Shown in pieces: positions 43,056 through 51,969 of a stretch of DNA of 64,000 bases (position 1 is its first letter; each line of letters begins with the position of its first letter). The notes below the pieces were generated by a model. That model saw only the letters and a program-made list of their open reading frames with translations, made no database searches and was not told the DNA's origin. Made by a program: the position numbers and the translations under genes. This DNA is from Branchiibius hedensis (GTDB taxonomy: Bacteria; Actinomycetota; Actinomycetes; Actinomycetales; Dermatophilaceae). The stretch spans positions 372,001-436,000 of the forward strand of contig NZ_UESZ01000001.1 of NCBI RefSeq assembly GCF_900108585.1, given 5' to 3'.

Positions 43056-43706
43056 ATGGCGATCAGCGACCCGATCCGCGACGATGGACCCGTGAGTCCC
43101 GCGGCCCCCAAAACACCGGTGCAGGGCGAACTGCTGATGGTGTCCGGTCAGGTCGTCGAGGTACGCCGATCGGCCCGCCGCCGTCGAACCATCAACGGAT
43201 ACCGGGCAGACGGGCGCATCATCGTGCTGGTGCCCGCCGGCCTCAGCGGTCGCGCGGAGGCCCAGGCGGTGGCCGACATGGTGCAACGGGTGCAGACACC
43301 CCGCGGTCGCCGCCGCCGGGGCCGTCCCGACCAAGACCTGATGGAACGCTCAGCCGCGTTGTCCCGGAAATACCTGGCTGATCGGGCGCACCCGGAGTCG
43401 GTGCGCTGGGTCAGCAATCAACGCCGCCGATGGGGCTCCTGCACACCCTCAGAAGGCACCATCCGGCTTTCGAGCAGCCTGCAGGGTATGCCTGCCTACG
43501 TCGTGGACTCGGTGCTCCTGCACGAGTTGGCGCACCTGTTGCAGCCAGGGCATGGACGGGACTTCTGGGCGCTGTTGGCCGGGTACCCGGATCTCCTGCG
43601 CGCTCAGGCCTACCTGGACGGGGTGGAGTTCGGCAGTGCGCTGCGGATGGACGAGTCGGACGTGGACGCTGACGACCCCGGTGATGCCGAGGGGCTACCC
43701 GCCTGA
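43056..43706 (+). CDS. M48-type metallopeptidase (YgjP/DUF45-like)
   Basis: A 216-residue protein with the WLM/YgjP-like zinc-peptidase core. HELAHLLQPGHGRDFW (about 158-173) supplies HEXXH and the third His; RWGSCTPSEGTIRLSSSLQG is the typical preceding strand. A basic segment (RRSARRRRTINGY) near 32-44 starts the domain. Substrate not known. The 3' end overlaps the convergent Nudix gene by 97 bp. Confidence 0.85.
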   Translation: MAISDPIRDDGPVSPAAPKTPVQGELLMVSGQVVEVRRSARRRRTINGYRADGRIIVLVPAGLSGRAEAQAVADMVQRVQTPRGRRRRGRPDQDLMERSAALSRKYLADRAHPESVRWVSNQRRRWGSCTPSEGTIRLSSSLQGMPAYVVDSVLLHELAHLLQPGHGRDFWALLAGYPDLLRAQAYLDGVEFGSALRMDESDVDADDPGDAEGLPA

Positions 43707-44257
43707 CCAGCGTGGCGGAGCTGATCGGCAACGGTCCGCATGGCCAGTGGTAGCGCCGGATCGGTCTGCTCGGGGAAATCGGCCAACGACCACCAGGCCA
43801 CGGCGTCCGATTCGGACGACACGACCGGTTGCGAGCCGTGTGGCGCGATCGCGGCGTACCGCACGTCCAGGTGCTCGCGGCACCGCCCGAACGCATCCGC
43901 CAACGCGTGCCGGTCCAGGTGGGCTATCCCGGGCAGGATCCGCAGACCGGCGATCCCGGTCTCTTCGGTGGCTTCCCGCAGTGCCGCGGCTGGCAGGTCA
44001 ACGTCTTCGGGCTCCAGATGCCCACCGGGTTGCAGCCACAGCTTGGCCTTGGTGTGCAGAACCAGCAGCACCGATCCCAGATCCGCCGAATAGACGAAGG
44101 TGCTCGTCGTCAGATGCACCGGCGGCCCGGACTTCCAGAGCCCGTCGCCATGCTGCTCCAGGTGGGCCAGGAACTGCGCACGCAGCTGCCGTTGCTCGAT
44201 GGTGGCTGGCTCGTAGCTGCTCACGGCGGCCGTCGCCGATGCGTGCAGCGACGTCAC
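43610..44257 (-). CDS. Nudix hydrolase
   Basis: A 215-residue Nudix protein. The Nudix box is GHLEPEDVDLPAAALREATE followed by ETGI (about 88-111), with LVLHTKAKLWLQPGG just before it. GTG 44257 is chosen because it overlaps the stop of the upstream gene as GTGA. The C-terminal 35 residues (Ser/Gly/Ala-rich) come from the region antisense to the M48 peptidase gene and look non-conserved, so the functional protein may effectively end near residue 180. Substrate is not known. Confidence 0.82.
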   Translation of the reverse strand: MTSLHASATAAVSSYEPATIEQRQLRAQFLAHLEQHGDGLWKSGPPVHLTTSTFVYSADLGSVLLVLHTKAKLWLQPGGHLEPEDVDLPAAALREATEETGIAGLRILPGIAHLDRHALADAFGRCREHLDVRYAAIAPHGSQPVVSSESDAVAWWSLADFPEQTDPALPLAMRTVADQLRHAGQAGSPSASPGSSASTSDSSIRSALPNSTPSR

Positions 44258-45696
44258 GACGGTGTGTCGGGTGCCTGCGGGTCGTCTCCTTCTGCTTCCC
44301 ACTCCGCGGTGCCCTGCGCCAGAAGGGCGTCCAGGGCATCGTCGACGGCATCGCGGGTCGGCGCCGCGCCACCGGTGCGCCGGGCGAGATAACCGGCCGG
44401 ATCCGGCAGTTCGGCTGCTGTCGGCACGAAGTCCGGGTGCTTCCACGTCTCGTCCCGCCCGGCGGCGCCTTCGGCGTCCTCCACTGCGGTGAACAGCGCG
44501 GCCGCCTCGCGCATCAGTCGAGGCCGCAGTTGCAGGCCGACCAAGGAGGCAAAGACTCGCTCCGCGGGCCCGCCCGAGGCGCGCCGGCGGCGTACCGCCT
44601 CCGACAGCGCTGCGAGGTTCGGCAGGTGCGGTTGAACGGCTCGTTCGCTGACTTCGTCGACCCAGCCCTCGACCAGGGCCAGGAGCAGTTCGAGGTGCGC
44701 CAACGCGCCCTGTTGTGCCTCGCTGGGAGTGGGGGAGAACAGGGAGTCCTGCAGGACGCCCTGCAACTGGGCGGGATCGGTGGTGTCTGCCTCGCGCACC
44801 GCACGCTCAATGGCCTCGGTGTCGATGCTGATGTCACCGGCGTACTTCTGCACGGCGGCGATCAGCGCTGGACCAACCCAGCCGACCGACTGGAAAAGCC
44901 GCATGCGCGCGGCTTCGCGCACCGCAAGGTACAGGTGCACCTCACCGGCGTCTACGTGCAGACCTTCGGCGAAGGCAGAAACGTTGGCGGGCAGGATCAT
45001 CACGGTGCCGTCCGGCACCAGGGGGAGTCCGACCTCGGTCCCCGTGACCAGGTCGCCGGCCAACGCACCGACCGCCTGACCGACCTGCATCCCGAACATC
45101 GCCGCGCTCATCCGGCCGACAATGGGTTCCATCTGGCCCATCACCATGCTCGGGTCCAGTCCCGCAGGCAGTCCGAGTTGCGACAGGTCCTCAGATCCGA
45201 AGGAGCGGAACTGCTCCTGCATCGCCGACCGGATGGCACCGGACACACCTTGCGCCACCGGTTCGACCAAACCGCGCCACGCCGGCATGGTCGTCTCGAC
45301 CCATTCGGCGCGACTGGCCGCCGCCGCCGACCCGGAGACCGGGAAGTCGGTGACCTCATCGAGCCACAGGTTGGCGACCTGCACGACCTGCTCCACGTCC
45401 CGCTGGGTGCCCACCGTGACCGACGCGTCCCCCGCGGCGGACACCTGCTTGCGCGCAACGTCCGTGGCCAATTCGACGTTGAAACTGCCGTCGTCGGCCG
45501 AGCCGGACATCATCGCCTGGATCTGGGCACCGACCATCTGCATCATGGCGGGGTCAATGTTTTCCAGGCCCATCTGCTTGAGGGCATCGGCCATCTCGGG
45601 GTTCGCCCCGAAATCGCCGTTCATCAACGATCGCAGGACCTCAGCAAGGTCCGGCGGCTCCTCCGGGCCGGAGGGTTCAAGCGGGCTGTTGCTCAC
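44254..45696 (-). CDS. Zincin_2 (DUF2342) hydrolase-like protein
   Basis: A 480-residue protein of the DUF2342/TIGR03624 family, orthologous by context to Rv3195. The N-terminus has paired Met/Gln-rich helices (MMQMVGAQIQAMMSGSADDG). The helix that in relatives contains the metal-site His reads VREAARMRLFQSVGW, with Arg where relatives usually have His, so catalytic activity is doubtful. The C-terminal part is acidic. It overlaps the Nudix gene by 4 bp and is the first gene of the minus-strand pair. A GGAG site precedes its GTG start. Confidence 0.78.
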   Translation of the reverse strand: MSNSPLEPSGPEEPPDLAEVLRSLMNGDFGANPEMADALKQMGLENIDPAMMQMVGAQIQAMMSGSADDGSFNVELATDVARKQVSAAGDASVTVGTQRDVEQVVQVANLWLDEVTDFPVSGSAAAASRAEWVETTMPAWRGLVEPVAQGVSGAIRSAMQEQFRSFGSEDLSQLGLPAGLDPSMVMGQMEPIVGRMSAAMFGMQVGQAVGALAGDLVTGTEVGLPLVPDGTVMILPANVSAFAEGLHVDAGEVHLYLAVREAARMRLFQSVGWVGPALIAAVQKYAGDISIDTEAIERAVREADTTDPAQLQGVLQDSLFSPTPSEAQQGALAHLELLLALVEGWVDEVSERAVQPHLPNLAALSEAVRRRRASGGPAERVFASLVGLQLRPRLMREAAALFTAVEDAEGAAGRDETWKHPDFVPTAAELPDPAGYLARRTGGAAPTRDAVDDALDALLAQGTAEWEAEGDDPQAPDTPS

Positions 45697-45860
45697 CGTG
45701 GCTCCATCCGTAATGTTCGCAAGTGCGAGAATCCGCTTCGGGATCAGTCACTATCTCTACTTAGATAACCACGCCGGCCGCTCCCGCGTTCCCAGGTGGG
45801 TGCGACGGTCTTGCGCTACGGGCGTAACCGGGCCGGTGCGATGACGAGGAGACACGCAAG

Positions 45861-46280
45861 GTGGAACCGAGGGTGCGGTTGGCGGCCATCAGTGCCGAGC
45901 CGATCGATGTGGGATCGGTCATTGAAGCGGTCGGCGATCCCCACGCCGGTGGAACCGGGGTTTTCGTAGGGCACGTGCGGGCCCAGGACGGTGGCCGCGA
46001 CGTCTCCGGGTTGGCCTACGAGGCGCACCCGAGCGCAGCCGATGTCCTGGCCCAGGTGATCGAGGACGTGCTCACCGAGCCGATCATTGCGGCCGCCGCG
46101 GTCCACCGCACCGGGCAACTGGTCGTGGGCGACGTCGCCGTGGTGGTCGCCGTGAGCAGCGCGCACCGAGGTGACGCTTTGAGTGTTTGCACAGCGTTGA
46201 TCGACACGATCAAGACGCAGGTGCCGATCTGGAAACGGCAGGCCTTCGACGACGGCGAGACGGAATGGGTGGGTTTGTGA
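45861..46280 (+). CDS. moaE: Molybdopterin synthase large subunit MoaE
   Basis: A 139-residue MoaE, which with MoaD converts precursor Z to molybdopterin. Family motifs: GTGVFVGHVRAQDGGRDV, LAYEAHPSAAD, HRTGQLVVGDVAVVVAV, SSAHRGDAL and the active-site lysine region IWKRQAF. The start is GTG 45861, with GAGGAG about 12 nt upstream. The stop overlaps the PDZ-Lon gene as GTGA. MoeZ at 23.7 kb could supply the sulfur for its MoaD partner, which is not in the window. The 164 bp upstream (45697-45860) hold TATCT-N6-AGATA and no gene. Confidence 0.92.
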   Translation: MEPRVRLAAISAEPIDVGSVIEAVGDPHAGGTGVFVGHVRAQDGGRDVSGLAYEAHPSAADVLAQVIEDVLTEPIIAAAAVHRTGQLVVGDVAVVVAVSSAHRGDALSVCTALIDTIKTQVPIWKRQAFDDGETEWVGL

Positions 46281-47428
46281 CCGACGATCCGGGGCAGCAG
46301 CCCACCGCTCCCGACACCGCGGCGTGGCCCGATCTGCAGACCAGCCCGCCCGCGCCCGCCCCGCGACGCACGGTGACCAAACGCACCTGGGCCCTGCTGA
46401 TCGTCAGCGCGCTGATCGTCGTCGGCCTGTCCCTGGCGAGTCTGATCAAAGTGCCGGTCGCGATCCTGCGACCCGGCCCGGCGACCAACACCCTGGGCAC
46501 GATCGACGGCAAATCGGTGATCAGCATCGAAGGCGCCACCACCTATCCCACCGACGGGCAACTACTTTTCACCACGGTCTCCCTGGCCGGGGGACCGCAG
46601 TACCCGGTCTCCGCGATCGAATGGGCCTGGACCAAACTCACCGACCGAAACGCCCAGTTCTACCCGGAGTCGGCCTTCTTCCAGGAAGGTCAGACCGCCG
46701 ATGAGGTGCAGCAGGAGAGCACCGCCGAGATGACCGGGTCGCAGGAGATCGCCCAGACCGTGGCGCTGCGGGCGGCCGGCTTCACCGTCGGCGAGAAGAT
46801 CGAGGTCGCGGCGGTGTCCTCGGATGCACCGTCCGGCAAGGTCTTCCACGTCGGTGACATCCTGCTCACGATCAACGGCAAGACGATCGACCGCATCGAC
46901 GACCCCATCAACGCACTCGACGACGTGAAAGCGGGGACCGAGGTGCCCGTCACCGTCGAACGCGGCGGCGCCCGGGTCAGCTTCGAGGCGAAAACCGGTG
47001 CCCGGCCGGACAACGGCAAGGCCTACCTGGGCATCGTGCCCAACCCGAAGTACACCTTCCCGGTGAAGGTCACGGTCAACGCCGGAGACGTCGGCGGGCC
47101 CTCCGCGGGCACGATGTTCTCCTTGGCCATCTACGACAAGCTCACCTCTGGATCGTTGACCGGCGGCAAGAGCATCGCCGGCACCGGGACGATCAGTGAG
47201 GACGGGACGGTCGGCCCGATCGGCGGCGTACGACAGAAGATGATCGGTGCCCGCGACGCCGGTGCGACCTATTTCCTCGCCCCGGAGTCCGACTGCGGCG
47301 AGGTCGTCGGCCACGTGCCATCCGGACTGACCGTGGTCAAGATCGCCACGTTCGATGAGGCCAAGTCCGATGTCCAGAAGATCGCGGCCGGTCAGTCCCA
47401 GGGCCTGCCGACGTGTACGGCGTCCTGA
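46277..47428 (+). CDS. Membrane-anchored PDZ/Lon-like serine protease
   Basis: A 383-residue protein with an N-terminal membrane helix (about 38-58), a PDZ domain (about 155-250; FHVGDILLTINGKTIDRIDD) and a C-terminal Lon-type proteolytic domain. The catalytic dyad is visible as Ser in GGPSAGTMFSLAIYD and Lys in RQKMIGARDAGATYFLAP. It is the orthologue of Rv3194c by context. Its job is probably extracytoplasmic protein quality control or signalling. GTG 46277 overlaps the MoaE stop codon. Confidence 0.9.
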   Translation: MTDDPGQQPTAPDTAAWPDLQTSPPAPAPRRTVTKRTWALLIVSALIVVGLSLASLIKVPVAILRPGPATNTLGTIDGKSVISIEGATTYPTDGQLLFTTVSLAGGPQYPVSAIEWAWTKLTDRNAQFYPESAFFQEGQTADEVQQESTAEMTGSQEIAQTVALRAAGFTVGEKIEVAAVSSDAPSGKVFHVGDILLTINGKTIDRIDDPINALDDVKAGTEVPVTVERGGARVSFEAKTGARPDNGKAYLGIVPNPKYTFPVKVTVNAGDVGGPSAGTMFSLAIYDKLTSGSLTGGKSIAGTGTISEDGTVGPIGGVRQKMIGARDAGATYFLAPESDCGEVVGHVPSGLTVVKIATFDEAKSDVQKIAAGQSQGLPTCTAS

Positions 47429-47432
47429 GCTT

Positions 47433-47978
47433 TCAGTCCAGCGTCGCCTGAAGCGCGGCCACCAGACCCGGCGCGATGTCCTGCCCGATGGCGACTTTGT
47501 CGTCGCTGTCGTGGTCGCGTTGCCGCAACAGGCACACCGACTGCCCCGAGCGCAGCACCGCGGCCGTCAGGCGGACATCACGGCGGTCCGGGTGCGCGGC
47601 CAGCGCGGCCGCCGCCTTCGCCGGATCCGACGGCAAGCCGGTCTCTGCTTCCGGCGGGACGACCAGCCGCTCGACGACCAGGGCAACGCCCTCGACCTCC
47701 TCTGGCCAGGTCATCCGGCGTAGCAGCGATTCGATGTTGGCGGTCGGCGCCAACGTCTCCTGCTCGATGGTGCTGTACGCCGCGGGGTCGGCGCCCACCA
47801 ACTGGGCCGCCAGCGCCGGCTCCCGGGCCAACAATCCTGCGTTGCTTGCGATCGCGAAAAGGCGCGGCGGCTGATCCCAACCGGACCGCGCGACGTACCG
47901 CTCGGTGTCGACGGCGCACACGGTCAGCGGATCGAGGGCGGCGCGCATGACCTCAGCGGCGTCCTGGGACTCACTCAC
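47433..47978 (-). CDS. PPA1309-family protein
   Basis: A 181-residue conserved actinobacterial protein of unknown function. Recognisable parts are LDPLTVCAVDTERYVARSGW near the start, PTANIESLLRRMTWPEEVEG in the middle and LRQRDHDSDDKVAIGQDIAP near the end. No membrane helix. It lies convergently 4 bp after the PDZ-Lon gene and divergent from UPF0182. Confidence 0.85.
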   Translation of the reverse strand: MSESQDAAEVMRAALDPLTVCAVDTERYVARSGWDQPPRLFAIASNAGLLAREPALAAQLVGADPAAYSTIEQETLAPTANIESLLRRMTWPEEVEGVALVVERLVVPPEAETGLPSDPAKAAAALAAHPDRRDVRLTAAVLRSGQSVCLLRQRDHDSDDKVAIGQDIAPGLVAALQATLD

Positions 47979-48111
47979 GACGATGCCTCACGAGCACGAT
48001 TGTGCCGTAGCCCGCAGGGCGCTCTGTGCGGGCACCGCCGCGGATCCATAGCGCGGCAGGTTAGTTTGTAGGCCCCATGCCCGACTGAGCACGGCAGGAG
48101 ATCGAACCCGC

Positions 48112-51100
48112 GTGAGCGCAGACGACGACTTCGACGAGGCCGACCAACCGACCCGTCGGGCGCCCGTGATGCGGCGCTCCCGCCTGATCTGGGTCTGGAT
48201 CCTTGCTGCGCTGCTGGTGCTGGTCGTCCTGCTCAATGTGTGGTCGAACCTGTGGACCGACAAGTTGTGGTTCGACAGCGTGGGCTACTCCTCCGTCTTC
48301 CGCACGGAGTTGACCACGAAGATCCTGCTGTTCCTGCTGGGCGGGTTGATCACCGGCGGCCTGATCTACGGCAGTCAACTTCTGGCCTACCGGCGCCGCC
48401 CGATCTACGCGCCCAGCACGCCGGAACTGGAGTCGATGGATCGGTACCGGGAGTTGTTGGAGCCGTTCCGCAAGGCCTCCTTCATCGCCGTACCCGCCTT
48501 CTTCGGGCTGTTCGCCGGCTCGATCGCCAGCGCCCAGTGGCAGACCGCGTTGCTGTGGTTGAACCGCACCCCGTTCGGTCAGACCGACCCGCAGTTCCAC
48601 AAGGATCTCGGCTTCTTCGTCTTCACCCTGCCCTGGCTGGAGTTCCTGGTCTCGTTCTTCACGCTGGCGCTGATCCTGTCGCTGATCGCGGCGCTGGTGA
48701 CGCACTACATCTACGGCGGCATCTCGGTCGGAGCCGGCGGCGTGCACGTGTCACCGATGGCCCGCATCCAACTCGGGGTGCTGTTCGCGGTCCTGATCCT
48801 GATCCGCGGCATCGCCTATTGGCTGGCGCGCTACTCCCAGACGACCGCGGACACCCGCAAGTTCACCGGTATGGACTACACCGGCGAGCACGCCGTGCTG
48901 CCGACCAAAGCCATCCTCGCCTTCGCCTGCCTGTTGTGCGCGGCGCTGTTCATCGCCGCCATCTGGACCCGGACCTGGCGACTGCCGGCGGTTGCGCTGG
49001 GGATGCTGGTCGTGGTCGCGGTCGGCCTGGGCGGGATCTACCCCGCGCTGATGGACAGCTTCCGGGTGCAGCCGAACGCGCAGACCTTGCAGAGCCGGTA
49101 CATCACCCAGAACATGGCAGCGACCCGCGCGGCCTACGGTCTGACCGACGTCACCACCACCCAGTACAACCCGGTGCAGACCACCCGCTCGGGCCAGCTC
49201 AGCAAGGACTCGGCGACCGTCGGCAATATCCGATTGATGGATCCGAGTGTCGTATCGCCGACCTTCCAGCAGTTGCAGGGCAGCCTGAACTACTACCAGT
49301 TCCAGGACTCGCTCGACGTTGACCGCTACCAAGTGGATGGTCAGAACCAGGACACGGTGGTCGGCGTACGCGAATTGGATCTGTCGAAGGTGCCCGCGGG
49401 ACAGCGCAACTGGGTCAACGAGCACACGGTCTACACCCACGGGTACGGCGTGGTGGCGGCCAAGGGCAACTCCCAGACCGTCAACGGTGAGCCGGAGTTC
49501 ATCGAGCAGGACATGCCCTCGACCGGTGCCCTGAGCCCCTACGAGCCCCGGGTCTACTTCGGCGAGTCGTCACCGCAGTACTCCATCGTCAGCTCCACCG
49601 GCAACCGCGAACTGGACTACCCGACCGACGGAACGGGCAGCGGGGAGCAGCGCACGTCGTACAAAGGCTCGGGCGGCGTTGACATCGGCAACCCGATCAA
49701 CCGGTTCGCCTACGCACTGAAGTACCGCGAGATCAACCTGCTGCTCACCGACGCGATCGGTTCCACGTCCAAACTGCTGGACAACCGCAACCCGGTCGAC
49801 CGGGTCAAGAAGGTGGCGCCGTGGCTGACGGTTGACGGCGACCCGTACCCCGTGGTGGTCGACGGTCACGTCAAATGGATCATCGACGGGTACACCACCA
49901 CCGCGCGGTACCCGAACTCGGAGATGACCTCGCTGGGTGATGCGACCAGTGACTCGGTGACGGCGACGTCGAGCAACGTGCGCAGCATCAACGCCGGCCA
50001 GGTCAACTACATCCGCAACTCGGTGAAGGCGACCGTCGATGCCTACGACGGCTCGATCACGCTCTACGCGTGGGATGACTCCGACCCGATCCTGAAGACC
50101 TGGAGCAAGGCGTTCGGTGGCACGGTCAAGCCGCTGTCGGCGATCTCCGGCTCGCTGATGGCCCACATGCGCTACCCCGAGGACCTGTTCAAGGTGCAGC
50201 GCGAATTGATGGCGAAGTACCACGTGTCGACCGCCTCTGACTTCTTCTCCGGCGGTGACTTCTGGTCGGTGCCGGACGACCCGACGCAGGGCTCGACCAA
50301 CGCCCAGCAACCGCCGTACTACCTGTCGATGGCGATGCCCGGGGAGAGCGCGCCGACGTTCTCGTTGACCACGAACTTCGTGCCAGTGGGCGACACCAAA
50401 AACAACCTGACGGCGTTCATGGCGGTCGATGCGAACGCGGGATCCACTGCGGGACATAAGAGTTCGACGTACGGGCAGTTCAAGGTCCTGAAGATGCCGA
50501 GCAACGCGACGGTCACGGGGCCGCAGAACTTCCAGAACGAGCTGCGAAGTTCCTCGGCCTACTCGGCCTCCTACAAGCAGACGTTGTCGCAGTTCATCAC
50601 CTCCAACACCCAGTCCAGCGCCTCGATCGTGCAGGGCAACCTGTTGACAGTGCCCGTAGGCGGTGGGGTGCTCTACGTGGAGCCGCTGTACGTGAAGTCC
50701 ACCTCGTCCACGCCGTACCCGCTGCTGCGTGCGGTCGTGGTGGGGTTCGGCAAGAAGGTGGCGTGGGGTGCGACGCTGCAGGAAGCGTTGAACACCCTCT
50801 TCGGCGGGTCGTCCGGCGCGACGGCAGGGGATGCGGCGATTGCCACCGACTCGACGGGTTCGACGTCATCCGGCTCCGGGGAGGACGGTTCCGGCTCCAC
50901 CTCGACGACGACGCCCACGCCGACGCCCACTCCCACGACGTCCGGATCGAATCCGCCGGCGACCGGCAACCGCACGCTGCCGCAAGTGATCGCCGAGATC
51001 CAGCAGGCCTACGACCAGTCCGAGGCGGCGTTGAAGGCCGGCGACTGGACGGCGTACGGCGCGGCGCAGGAGAAGCTGAAGACCCTGATCGCCGAGGCGG

Positions 51101-51138
51101 AGAAGCTGAGCACCTCGTCCGCGGCACCGTCGAAGTAA
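48112..51138 (+). CDS. UPF0182-family large membrane protein
   Basis: A 1008-residue protein. Seven hydrophobic segments lie in the first 330 residues (for example VWILAALLVLVVLLNVWSN near 24-42), followed by a large extracytoplasmic region with many aromatic and asparagine-rich strands. A low-complexity Thr/Pro/Ser stretch occurs at about 925-950 before a final coiled coil. Function is unknown. The M. tuberculosis orthologue (Rv3193c) closes the same conserved block. The GTG is preceded by GCAGGAG at 11 nt; TAGTTT near 48062 may be its -10. Confidence 0.9.
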   Translation: MSADDDFDEADQPTRRAPVMRRSRLIWVWILAALLVLVVLLNVWSNLWTDKLWFDSVGYSSVFRTELTTKILLFLLGGLITGGLIYGSQLLAYRRRPIYAPSTPELESMDRYRELLEPFRKASFIAVPAFFGLFAGSIASAQWQTALLWLNRTPFGQTDPQFHKDLGFFVFTLPWLEFLVSFFTLALILSLIAALVTHYIYGGISVGAGGVHVSPMARIQLGVLFAVLILIRGIAYWLARYSQTTADTRKFTGMDYTGEHAVLPTKAILAFACLLCAALFIAAIWTRTWRLPAVALGMLVVVAVGLGGIYPALMDSFRVQPNAQTLQSRYITQNMAATRAAYGLTDVTTTQYNPVQTTRSGQLSKDSATVGNIRLMDPSVVSPTFQQLQGSLNYYQFQDSLDVDRYQVDGQNQDTVVGVRELDLSKVPAGQRNWVNEHTVYTHGYGVVAAKGNSQTVNGEPEFIEQDMPSTGALSPYEPRVYFGESSPQYSIVSSTGNRELDYPTDGTGSGEQRTSYKGSGGVDIGNPINRFAYALKYREINLLLTDAIGSTSKLLDNRNPVDRVKKVAPWLTVDGDPYPVVVDGHVKWIIDGYTTTARYPNSEMTSLGDATSDSVTATSSNVRSINAGQVNYIRNSVKATVDAYDGSITLYAWDDSDPILKTWSKAFGGTVKPLSAISGSLMAHMRYPEDLFKVQRELMAKYHVSTASDFFSGGDFWSVPDDPTQGSTNAQQPPYYLSMAMPGESAPTFSLTTNFVPVGDTKNNLTAFMAVDANAGSTAGHKSSTYGQFKVLKMPSNATVTGPQNFQNELRSSSAYSASYKQTLSQFITSNTQSSASIVQGNLLTVPVGGGVLYVEPLYVKSTSSTPYPLLRAVVVGFGKKVAWGATLQEALNTLFGGSSGATAGDAAIATDSTGSTSSGSGEDGSGSTSTTTPTPTPTPTTSGSNPPATGNRTLPQVIAEIQQAYDQSEAALKAGDWTAYGAAQEKLKTLIAEAEKLSTSSAAPSK

Positions 51139-51157
51139 CCGCGGCGGCCGGTTCGAT

Positions 51158-51187
51158 TTGGTGGGCGCTGCCCGGCTGACGTATGGT
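51158..51187 (+). promoter_or_regulatory. Promoter of initiator tRNA gene
   Basis: TTGGTG (51158-51163), 18 nt, TATGGT (51182-51187), ending 11 nt before the mature tRNA 5' end. Confidence 0.55.
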
Positions 51188-51198
51188 TACGGAGCCGA

Positions 51199-51272
51199 CG
51201 CGGGGTGGAGCAGCTCGGTAGCTCGCCGGGCTCATAACCCGGAGGTCGCAGGTTCAAATCCTGCCCCCGCTA
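51199..51272 (+). tRNA. tRNA-fMet (CAU, initiator)
   Basis: A 74-nt cloverleaf with anticodon CAT. Initiator hallmarks are present: an unpaired first position (C1 opposite U72) and three stacked G-C pairs in the anticodon stem (CCGGG/CCCGG). The T-loop reads GGTTCAAATCC. CCA is not encoded (the gene ends CTA then CTAC). It sits between the UPF0182 gene and a strong terminator. Confidence 0.95.
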
Positions 51273-51280
51273 CTACGAGA

Positions 51281-51320
51281 AGCCCCCTGACCAGCAGAAA
51301 TGCTGATCAGGGGGCTTTTC
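51281..51320 (+). terminator. Rho-independent terminator after tRNA-fMet
   Basis: A 16-bp stem with one mismatch (51281-51296 and 51301-51316) and a 4-nt loop, followed by TTTTCT. It is also positioned to terminate the minus-strand DUF6326 gene. Confidence 0.88.
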
Positions 51321-51325
51321 TGTGC

Positions 51326-51805
51326 CTAGCTGTCCTGCTGGGCGAGTGCGCTGACTGCGTCGTGGTCGCCCATTCGGCGGGGGGTGCGCGGCCAGGACCA
51401 GGCGTATCGCACGATGAGCGCGAGCAGGATCAGTTCGAGGACGACACCCAGGCCGTAGAAGTATCGCCACGACTCGCCGATCACGTTGAATGCGGTCACC
51501 GGGGTGTAGAGCCCGGCGACGACAAGATTGGCGATCCGGTTCGACCGCGCGGGCAACGTCGTCGACAGCGGGATCATCAGAATCGGGATGGCCACGAGCG
51601 TCAGCGCCGTGATCGAGAAGGTCTGTGACAGCCCGAACTCGAACACTTTCCCGGCCAGGATGTCTTCGACGACGCCGGGAGTGAAGAAGTTGAGGATGTC
51701 CACGTAGGCGTACAGGAACATGAAAGCCGTCCATGCGGCGGCGAGTCTGAGTTTCGTTGGTACCACGTGATCGACCAAGGTCGTGCTGGTGTGAGGTGTC
51801 TGCAT
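51326..51805 (-). CDS. DUF6326-like small membrane protein
   Basis: A 159-residue protein with four hydrophobic helices (about 18-40, 55-76, 84-105 and 112-135). YAYVDILNFFTPGVVEDILAG after helix 1 is characteristic of this family. Function unknown. ATG 51805 is chosen since GGAG is 7 nt upstream; the frame extends 23 codons further. It is divergent from the sensor kinase gene, with a 164-bp gap. Confidence 0.72.
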   Translation of the reverse strand: MQTPHTSTTLVDHVVPTKLRLAAAWTAFMFLYAYVDILNFFTPGVVEDILAGKVFEFGLSQTFSITALTLVAIPILMIPLSTTLPARSNRIANLVVAGLYTPVTAFNVIGESWRYFYGLGVVLELILLALIVRYAWSWPRTPRRMGDHDAVSALAQQDS

Positions 51806-51957
51806 CGGGGACTCCGTTGTGGCTCGTGCGGGATCGGTAGGTTCACAATCCCTGCGCCCGGGCACCGCGGACATCAGACCGGGGGCCGGAGCTTGGTGGC
51901 CGATGGAACGGCTTTCGTCTCGTGCTTTCGGCGGATCCGCGGCAACCCCGTGATCCC

Positions 51958-51969
51958 TAGGCTGGCGCT
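51958..51969 (+). promoter_or_regulatory. Putative leaderless promoter of the sensor kinase gene
   Basis: TAGGCT at 51958-51963, then 6 nt, then GTG 51970. Confidence 0.5.

Noticed and set aside
43552-45768. Plus-strand reading frame of about 740 codons
   Set aside because: Antisense to the Nudix and zincin_2 genes; shadow of their codon bias.
45748-45775. TATCT-N6-AGATA dyad before moaE
   Set aside because: Arms are only five bases and no conservation can be shown; could be chance in a locally AT-rich segment.
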